A DNA stretch of 64,000 nucleotides. Source: Pseudomonas sp. BP8 (lineage in GTDB: Bacteria; Pseudomonadota; Gammaproteobacteria; Pseudomonadales; Pseudomonadaceae). The DNA lies in the NCBI RefSeq assembly GCF_017875955.1, contig NZ_JAGINK010000001.1, positions 997,001 through 1,061,000 of the forward strand. The letters are read 5' to 3'. Positions within the stretch are counted from its first letter, which is position 1. Each line of letters begins with the position of its first letter. Of the stretch, positions 58,577-64,000 are shown one piece after another. The notes below the pieces were generated by a model. The model did no database searches and had not been told where the DNA came from. It was given only the letters and a program-made list of their open reading frames with translations. The position numbers and the translations under genes are program-made.

Positions 58577-59040
58577 GGTGAGCTCCGATGAGTCAGTATG
58601 GCGGTGCGTTGGAACACTTTATAACCAGACGCCGATTTTGTCAGGACAATGATGATTAAATGCAGCATTTTCAGAGACATTCCCCTCAGTTGTAGTCCAT
58701 TTCTCCACAGCTCCAAATCCAAGATTCAGCAAAAATCGAAACAGTAGGGAGAACCATTGGAATCGCCCCGAGATTCTCGTCGTAAGTACAAGGCTAAACC
58801 CTCGGTCTATCAGGCCATGGCACGTTGCAACAAATGTGGGAGCGGCCTTGTGTCGCGATGCGCCGCGCGGGCGGCGCTCGATCTTGAGAACGCCCGAGAA
58901 GCCAGCGGCATGCGCCTGGTGGCCCTGATGCGGTCGAACTTCGGGCTTAGATTTTCACCCGGGTTTTAAGGTTTTCCCTATTCCTTGTAGTCCATTTCCC
59001 AAACATACTCCGAACCCCTTTCAAGCCATTGCGATGCTCT
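58577..59040. other. Gene-poor accessory spacer with direct repeats and one REP unit
   Basis: No convincing gene was found here. The segment is AT-richer than its surroundings. It contains TTGTAGTCCATTTC as a 14-bp direct repeat at 58690-58703 and 58985-58998, and a single family B REP unit (GTGGGAGCGGCCTTGTGTCG) at about 58836. Short open frames crossing it read through the REP and lack ribosome sites. Confidence 0.6.
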
Positions 59041-59208
59041 GGGTTGAGCCCTAGTCTCGGACGGTCGCTGCACATCAGCGTCCGGCTTTGACAGGCCGCC
59101 CAGGTAAAAATCATGGCTTTGCTTTTATGGCAGCTGTGCATGGGGCACTTCGTGTGCGCCGGGTTTTTGATTTTTCCTACCGGTCTGTCAACCCGTGTAC
59201 AGCTGCCA
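59041..59208 (+). ncRNA. Structured RNA leader upstream of a DUF6124 gene, pseudoknot-type pairing
   Basis: Several strong pairings lie just before the 80-aa gene: CGCTG/CAGCG with GGA/TCC (59059-59083); TGACAGGCCG (59089-59098) with CGGTCTGTCA (59181-59190), ten pairs; and TGGCAGCTGTGCATGGG (59128-59144) with CCCGTGTACAGCTGCCA (59192-59208), 17 pairs with two G-U. The last two interleave, which is an H-type pseudoknot or two mutually exclusive states. A further hairpin, GGGCAC-TTCGT-GTGCGCC, lies in the loop. It matches no family known to me. Confidence 0.5.
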
Positions 59209-59258
59209 CCTTCTTGTTTGACAGCAGAGGGTGACGGCCACTTTTCAGGAAAAATACA

Positions 59259-59501
59259 ATGCTGAAAATTGTCCCCGACCCACCCCACAATCGTCATTCC
59301 CTAGAAGACACCCTCATCCAGGCCGCCGAGTACGCCCTGTGCGCGCAGACCGTGGCTCATCAGGCCCTTCTGCAACAGCCCAAAACACCCATTTCGGTGT
59401 TGATCATGGCTGCAGTACACGAGCTTGAGGCGCTACGCATGCTGCTCGAGTCGGCATTGATTCAGGTGCAGATGCCGGCAGAGCCGGGCGCGTTGCATTG
59501 A
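59259..59501 (+). CDS. DUF6124 family small protein
   Basis: This 80-aa protein starts MLKIVPDPPHNRHSLEDTLI and continues with a helical AAEYALCAQTVAHQALLQQP and VLIMAAVHELEALRMLLESA. The pattern (a short MxKxxPxPP opening then two helices) is that of Pseudomonas DUF6124/DUF3077 proteins, often multi-copy and of unknown function. An AGGA site sits eight bases upstream. A structured leader of about 170 bases precedes it, and a related 89-aa gene follows after 125 bp. Confidence 0.75.
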   Translation: MLKIVPDPPHNRHSLEDTLIQAAEYALCAQTVAHQALLQQPKTPISVLIMAAVHELEALRMLLESALIQVQMPAEPGALH

Positions 59502-59518
59502 TCGATGCTGGCTGCTCG

Positions 59519-59592
59519 GGCCTCTTCGCGGGTCAAGCCCGCTACAGAGACGGTGAAGATCCTGTAGGAGCGGGCTTGACCCGCGAAGAGGC
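59519..59592. repeat. REP palindrome pair, family A (variant)
   Basis: GGCCTCTTCGCGGGTCAAGC faces GCTTGACCCGCGAAGAGGCC across a short loop between the two small DUF genes. Both arms carry the same G-to-T/C-to-A change (GGGTCAAG) relative to other family A copies, so the arms appear to have changed together. Confidence 0.88.
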
Positions 59593-59626
59593 CAGTACTG
59601 AAACGATGATTCCAGGGAGATTCACC

Positions 59627-59896
59627 ATGACCACAAAAGAAGTCAAACCCAACACTACGGTCGGCAAAACCCGCTTCTACCAGGGCGAAGGGATGACTCA
59701 ACCCTTGTTCTGCATCGAACCCGGCATCCCTTGCCAATTCGCCCGCGAGCAAGCCTCTGAATTGCTGGGCGTTGTGCGAGAGATGACCATTACCGGCGTA
59801 ATGGAAGACAACCCGCAACTGATCTGGGCCTCGCATTACCTGAGCGCTTTGGCCAAGGCGCTGTTGGATGATGCCGAGCTCGGCATGACGCACTGA
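59627..59896 (+). CDS. DUF3077-type small protein
   Basis: This 89-aa protein opens MTTKEVKPNTTVGKTRFYQG and continues GMTQPLFCIEPGIPCQFARE, QASELLGVVREMTI and a helical ASHYLSALAKALLDDAEL. This is the common Pseudomonas DUF3077 form, with a conserved LFxVxPGIPxxxA segment. The start is preceded by AGGGAGA. It is the second of two related small genes in the accessory area; function unknown. Confidence 0.8.
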   Translation: MTTKEVKPNTTVGKTRFYQGEGMTQPLFCIEPGIPCQFAREQASELLGVVREMTITGVMEDNPQLIWASHYLSALAKALLDDAELGMTH

Positions 59897-59918
59897 CCCT
59901 TGTGTTTGGCTTGAGCCT

Positions 59919-59970
59919 GCTGGGGCTGCTTTGCAGCCCTTTCGCGACACAAGGCCGCTCCCACGGGGGG
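59919..59970. repeat. Single REP unit, family B
   Basis: CAGCCCTTTCGCGACACAAG followed by GCCGCTCCCACGG lies between the DUF3077 gene and the putA terminator. The inverted partner is absent. Confidence 0.82.
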
Positions 59971-59983
59971 GCGTAGTTGCCAC

Positions 59984-60012
59984 AAAAAAGGAGAGCCGAA
60001 GCTCTCCTTTTT
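59984..60012. terminator. Bidirectional terminator (putA / DUF3077)
   Basis: AAAAAGGAGAGC and GCTCTCCTTTTT are perfect arms around the tetraloop CGAA, with T-runs on both strands, in the convergent spacer between the DUF3077 gene and putA. Confidence 0.93.
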
Positions 60013-60028
60013 CATTACATCAGCTCAA

Positions 60029-63000
60029 TCAACCAATGGTCATCAAGCTGGCATTACCCCCCGCCGCCGCAGTGTTGACACTCACCGCACGCTCGATCAC
60101 CAAGCGCTCCAGGGCAATCTGATGATCGCCGCTGGACAGCCCATGCACACCGACGATTGCCCCGGCACGCTTGGCCACCTGCTCGCATACCACGCGTAGC
60201 TGATCCGAATCGCCATGGTGAATCACGGCGTCGAAGGCAACCTCATCCTTGTTCCAGTCGCCAACCAGCTTGATCTTCGCTTGCAGTTCCTTCGGCAGGC
60301 GCGCACGCAGGCTCTTCGCCGGTTCGCCATCCAGGCACACCGCCGAGCTGCCGACTGCCAGTACCGCGGCCAGCTGCGCCAACAAGTCGGCTTCGCTATC
60401 CGCCAGGCACAGCACGTGCTCGCGCGGCAGGATGGTGTAGCTGTTGCGCTCACCGGTCGGGCCCGGCAGCAGGCGGGTGATACCGCTCTGCGATTGCACG
60501 GCAAACTCGGCGCACAGACGCGACAGGTCGCTCAGCTGGTTGCTCTCGGCCCAGGCTTTGAGTGCATGCAGCGGCTTGATCAGCTGGTCGCGCAGTAAGC
60601 TGTCGACCTTGCCTTCACCATCGGTACGCTGGAACTGACGCGCAACCGCATCGGCTGGGCGGGTCGACAGCAGGCGGTACAGGTACAGCGGGCCACCGGC
60701 TTTCGGGCCGGTGCCGGACAGGCCTTCACCACCAAACGGCTGCACACCGACCACGGCGCCAACGATGTTGCGGTTGACGTACATGTTGCCGGCATTGACG
60801 TTGTCGACCACTTTGGCAATGGTCTCGTCGATGCGAGTGTGCACGCCCAGGGTCAGGCCGTAACCGGAGGCATTGATCTGCTCGATCAACTGGTCGAGGT
60901 TGCGTCGGTTGTAGCGCACCACGTGCAGGACCGGGCCGAAGATCTCGCGCTTGAGCTCGTCGAAGCTGTCCAGCTCGATCAGGGTCGGCATGACGAAGGT
61001 GCCGCGCTTGCACTCTGCAGCATCGGCGATGGCCACCTGATAAACCGTACGGCCTTTTTCCCGCATGGCCTGGATGTGCTTCTCGATGCCAGCCTTGGCT
61101 TCGGCGTCGATCACTGGGCCGATGTCGACCGACAGGCGCTCCGGGTTGCCCTGGCGGCTCTGCGCCATGGCACCTTTGAGCATTTCGATCACGCGGTCGG
61201 CAGAGTCTTCCTGCAAGCACAGTACACGCAGCGCCGAGCAACGCTGGCCGGCACTGTCGAACGCCGAGGACACCACATCGATTACCACCTGCTCGGTGAG
61301 CGCCGAGGAGTCGACGATCATCGCGTTCTGGCCGCCGGTTTCGGCGATCAGCGGGATCGGCCGGCCTTGGGCGTCGAGACGGCCAGCGATGTTGCGTTGC
61401 AGCAGGCGGGCAACTTCGGTGGAGCCGGTGAACATCACCCCTTTGACCCGCTCGTCACCGACCAGGCGCGCGCCGACGGTCTCGCCACGGCCTGGCAGCA
61501 GTTGCAGGACGCCTTCCGGAATACCGGCTTCCAGCAGCAGGCGCACGGCCTGGGCCGCGACCAGTGGCGTCTGCTCGGCCGGCTTGGCCAGCACCGGGTT
61601 GCCTGCAGCCAGGGCCGCGGCAACCTGGCCGCTGAAGATCGCCAGCGGGAAGTTCCACGGGCTGATGCATACCACCGGGCCCAGCGGGCGGTGCGCGTCG
61701 TTGCTGAAATCGTTACGTGCCTGCACTGCGTAGTAGCGCAGGAAGTCCACCGCCTCGCGCACTTCGGCGATGGCGTTGGCGTAGGTCTTGCCCGCCTCGC
61801 GGACCAGCAGGCCCATCAGCGGCTGGATCTCGGCTTCCATCAGGTCGGCGCTGCGCTCGAGGATTGCCGCGCGTTCCGCCGCCGGCGTCGCCTGCCAGAT
61901 CGGCGCGGCGTTCAGCGCGCATTGGATGGCGTTGTCGACGTCAGTGATGGTGGCTTCCTGCACATGGCCGACCACGTCGCGATGATCGGACGGGTTGAGC
62001 ACCGCAGCCGCGGCCTCTTGGCTAGAGGCGCAGCCCAGCAGGGGCTCGGCTTTCCAGGGGTTGTGGGCAGTCGCCAGCAGGGCGCAGGAGAGCGACGCCA
62101 GGCGGTGTTCGTTGGCCAGGTCGATACCGGCCGAGTTGGCCCGCTCGCTGCCGTACAGGTCGCGCGGCAGCGGGATGCGTGGGTGCGGCAGGCCGATGCT
62201 GCCTTCCTGGGCAGCCATCTGCTCGATGCTCGCGACCGGATCGGCGACCAGCTCCTGGATCGAGATCGAGTGGTCGGCGATGCGGTTGACGAACGAGGTG
62301 TTGGCGCCGTTTTCCAGCAGGCGGCGGACCAGGTAGGCCAGCAGCGTTTCGTGGGTGCCGACCGGTGCATACACGCGGCAAGGACGGTTCAGCTTGCCGT
62401 CGGCGACTGTGCCGACCACTTGCTCATAGAGCGGCTCGCCCATGCCGTGCAGGCACTGGAACTCGTACTGGCCCGGGTAGTAGTTCTGCCCGGCGATCTG
62501 GTAGATGGCGGACAGGGTGTGGGCGTTGTGGGTGGCGAACTGCGGGTAGATGGCTTCCGGCACCGACAGCAGCTTGCGTGCGCAGGCGATGTAGGAAACA
62601 TCGGTGTACACCTTGCGGGTGTAGACCGGATAACCTTCCAGGCCTTCGACCTGGGCGCGCTTGATCTCGCTGTCCCAGTAAGCGCCCTTGACCAGGCGGA
62701 TCATCAGGCGGTGACGGCTGCGCTTGGCCAGGTCGATGACCGAGTCGATCACGTACGGGCAGCGTTTCTGGTAGGCCTGGATGACAAAACCGATACCGTT
62801 CCAGCCGGTCAGCGACGGCTCGAAGCAGAGGCGTTCGAGCAGGTCCAGCGACAGCTCGAGGCGGTCGGCTTCTTCGGCGTCGATGTTCAGGCCGATGTCG
62901 TATTGCTTGGCCAGCAGGGTCAGCGACAGCAGGCGCGGGTAGAGCTCTTCCATGACCCGCTCGTACTGGGCGCGGCTGTAGCGCGGGTGCAGTGCCGAGA

Positions 63001-63982
63001 GCTTGATCGAGATGCCCGGGCCTTCATAGATGCCGCGGCCATGCGAGGCTTTGCCGATCGAATGGATGGCTTGCTCGTAAGAGGCCAGGTACTTCTGCGC
63101 GTCGTGCTCGGTCAGCGCGGCTTCGCCAAGCATGTCGTAGGAGTAGCGGAAGCCTTTGGCCTCGAAGCGACTGGCGTTGGCCAGCGCTTCGGCGATGGTC
63201 TCGCCAGTGACGAACTGCTCGCCCATCAGGCGCATGGCCATGTCGACGCCCTTGCGGATCATCGGCTCGCCGCTCTTGCCGATGATGCGCGTGAGCGAGG
63301 AGGTCAGGCCGGATTCGTTATGGGTGGAAACCAGCTTGCCGGTCAGCAGCAGGCCCCAGGTTGCAGCGTTGACGAACAGCGATGGACTGTTGCCCAGGTG
63401 CGGATGCCAGTTGCCGGTGCTGATCTTGTCGCGGATCAGCGCGTCGCGGGTGCCTTTGTCGGGGATGCGCAGCAGGGCTTCGGCCAGGCACATCAGCGCC
63501 ACGCCTTCCTGCGACGACAGCGAGAATTCCTGCAGCAGGCCCTGAACGATACCGGCGCGACCGCTGGCACTCTTCTGGTTGCGCAGTTTCTCGGCGATAC
63601 CGGCGGCCAGCTTGTTGGTGGCTTCGGCCTGGGCCGTGGTCAGGCGCGCCTGCTCCAGCAGCATGGGCACCATTTCCTGCTCGGGGCGGCGGTAGGCGGC
63701 AGTGATTGCAGAGCGCAGTACCGACTGCGGCAGGATGCTTTCGGCAAACTCGAGGAAGCATTGATGGTTGTGGTCTTGCTGGACGTCGCCAGCGTCTTCG
63801 CCGAGGTTGCCGCCATGACCGTTTATTTCAGTCAGGGTGGCACCACCCTCAAGCTTCTCCAGGTAGTTGAAGATCGCCTGCTTGATCAACCAGTGCGGCG
63901 TGCGGTCGATGGACTGCGCAGCTGCCTTGAGTCGCTCGCGGGTAGGGTCGTCAAGTTTGACCCCAAGGGTGGTCGTCGCCAT
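60029..63982 (-). CDS. putA: Trifunctional PutA: regulator, proline dehydrogenase and P5C dehydrogenase
   Basis: This 1317-aa protein oxidises proline to glutamate. The N-terminal ribbon-helix-helix (about 1-48, TTTLGVKLDDPTRERLKAAA) is the DNA-binding repressor part. The proline dehydrogenase barrel (about 260-570) includes RLVKGAYWDSEIKRAQVEGL. The aldehyde dehydrogenase part (about 650-1120) has SPWNFPLAIFSGQ, LIAETGGQNAMIV, the catalytic Cys near 915 in SAGQRCSALRVL, and PFGGEGLSGTGPKAGG. A C-terminal domain caps the tunnel. The ATG follows GAGGATAAG. PutA usually represses its own gene and putP; only 18 bases of its upstream region are visible. Confidence 0.97.
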   Translation of the reverse strand: MATTTLGVKLDDPTRERLKAAAQSIDRTPHWLIKQAIFNYLEKLEGGATLTEINGHGGNLGEDAGDVQQDHNHQCFLEFAESILPQSVLRSAITAAYRRPEQEMVPMLLEQARLTTAQAEATNKLAAGIAEKLRNQKSASGRAGIVQGLLQEFSLSSQEGVALMCLAEALLRIPDKGTRDALIRDKISTGNWHPHLGNSPSLFVNAATWGLLLTGKLVSTHNESGLTSSLTRIIGKSGEPMIRKGVDMAMRLMGEQFVTGETIAEALANASRFEAKGFRYSYDMLGEAALTEHDAQKYLASYEQAIHSIGKASHGRGIYEGPGISIKLSALHPRYSRAQYERVMEELYPRLLSLTLLAKQYDIGLNIDAEEADRLELSLDLLERLCFEPSLTGWNGIGFVIQAYQKRCPYVIDSVIDLAKRSRHRLMIRLVKGAYWDSEIKRAQVEGLEGYPVYTRKVYTDVSYIACARKLLSVPEAIYPQFATHNAHTLSAIYQIAGQNYYPGQYEFQCLHGMGEPLYEQVVGTVADGKLNRPCRVYAPVGTHETLLAYLVRRLLENGANTSFVNRIADHSISIQELVADPVASIEQMAAQEGSIGLPHPRIPLPRDLYGSERANSAGIDLANEHRLASLSCALLATAHNPWKAEPLLGCASSQEAAAAVLNPSDHRDVVGHVQEATITDVDNAIQCALNAAPIWQATPAAERAAILERSADLMEAEIQPLMGLLVREAGKTYANAIAEVREAVDFLRYYAVQARNDFSNDAHRPLGPVVCISPWNFPLAIFSGQVAAALAAGNPVLAKPAEQTPLVAAQAVRLLLEAGIPEGVLQLLPGRGETVGARLVGDERVKGVMFTGSTEVARLLQRNIAGRLDAQGRPIPLIAETGGQNAMIVDSSALTEQVVIDVVSSAFDSAGQRCSALRVLCLQEDSADRVIEMLKGAMAQSRQGNPERLSVDIGPVIDAEAKAGIEKHIQAMREKGRTVYQVAIADAAECKRGTFVMPTLIELDSFDELKREIFGPVLHVVRYNRRNLDQLIEQINASGYGLTLGVHTRIDETIAKVVDNVNAGNMYVNRNIVGAVVGVQPFGGEGLSGTGPKAGGPLYLYRLLSTRPADAVARQFQRTDGEGKVDSLLRDQLIKPLHALKAWAESNQLSDLSRLCAEFAVQSQSGITRLLPGPTGERNSYTILPREHVLCLADSEADLLAQLAAVLAVGSSAVCLDGEPAKSLRARLPKELQAKIKLVGDWNKDEVAFDAVIHHGDSDQLRVVCEQVAKRAGAIVGVHGLSSGDHQIALERLVIERAVSVNTAAAGGNASLMTIG

Positions 63983-64000
63983 TTCTTATCCTCGTTATTG

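Noticed and set aside
58757..58969. Plus-strand frame of 70 codons in the accessory gap
   Set aside because: Its middle is translated from a family B REP unit. A real gene of this sort was not recognised, although the first 22 codons before the REP could be a remnant.
58947..59297. Minus-strand frame of 116 codons across the structured leader
   Set aside because: It lies over the strongly paired region and the beginning of the DUF6124 gene and has no ribosome site or recognisable domain. The RNA-structure explanation on the plus strand fits better.

Overview
The window is a piece of a high-GC (about 62%) chromosome from a Pseudomonas of the P. putida group. The grounds are gene order (ruvX-algH-tonB-gshB beside pilGHIJ-chpA-chpC; sahR-metK beside tkt-epd-pgk-fba; a GGDEF/EAL response regulator beside fba; putA at the right edge), protein identity recognised by eye, and two dense families of REP-type palindromes in the spacers. 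No tRNA, rRNA, CRISPR array, complete insertion sequence or prophage was seen.

Layout. 1-3.2 kb (minus): pyrR edge, ruvX, algH, a TonB-family gene and gshB. 3.4-12.2 kb (plus): a Chp/Pil chemosensory operon (pilG, pilH, pilI, pilJ, chpA, chpC) without the pilK and chpB adaptation genes. 12.3-19.6 kb: a hemolysin III-like membrane protein, rsmE, bioA, an exported amine oxidase with a low-complexity tail, and a cytochrome b561/YceI pair. 19.8-25.3 kb (minus): rhlE, a solute-binding protein, then metF and ahcY, the latter behind a recognisable SAH riboswitch and a sigma70-like promoter. 25.5-33.2 kb: thioesterase, Na+/H+ antiporter, EamA and MAPEG proteins, mltA, a c-type cytochrome, two DUF1090 paralogues and ligB with a signal peptide. 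33.7-36 kb (minus): metK and a SahR-like ArsR/methyltransferase regulator with a perfect 13-bp-arm palindrome upstream. 36.2-42.4 kb (plus): tkt, epd, pgk, two small lipoproteins and fba. 43.3-46.3 kb (plus): a CfcR-like c-di-GMP response regulator, a YgjP-type metallopeptidase and a small winged-helix protein. 46.3-57.7 kb (minus): a YccS-family protein, a BaiN/HI0933 flavoprotein, dbpA, an MdtD-type exporter, a TldD/TldE-like pair and an acyl-CoA dehydrogenase. 57.8-60 kb is accessory: a low-GC two-gene unit (57-aa protein plus a PARP/ADP-ribosyltransferase-like protein), a highly structured leader, and two small DUF6124/DUF3077 genes. 60-64 kb (minus): putA.

How the genes work together. 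The activated-methyl cycle is covered by metK, ahcY and metF. It appears to carry two independent SAH sensors: the RNA switch on ahcY(-metF) and the SahR-type repressor on sahR-metK. The tkt-epd-pgk-fba block is the usual pseudomonad pentose-phosphate/lower-glycolysis cluster, which also leads to erythrose-4-phosphate and PLP. The Chp genes form one signalling array for type IV pili.

The most noteworthy parts are the 57-aa/ART-like gene pair (57800-58576), the interleaved (pseudoknot-type) RNA leader (59041-59208), the dual SAH control, and a MITE-like element with terminal inverted repeats of about 64 bp (13268-13669) that has partial relatives at 33.3 kb and 42.5 kb. All names come from reading the sequence and remembered family knowledge. 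No database search was run.
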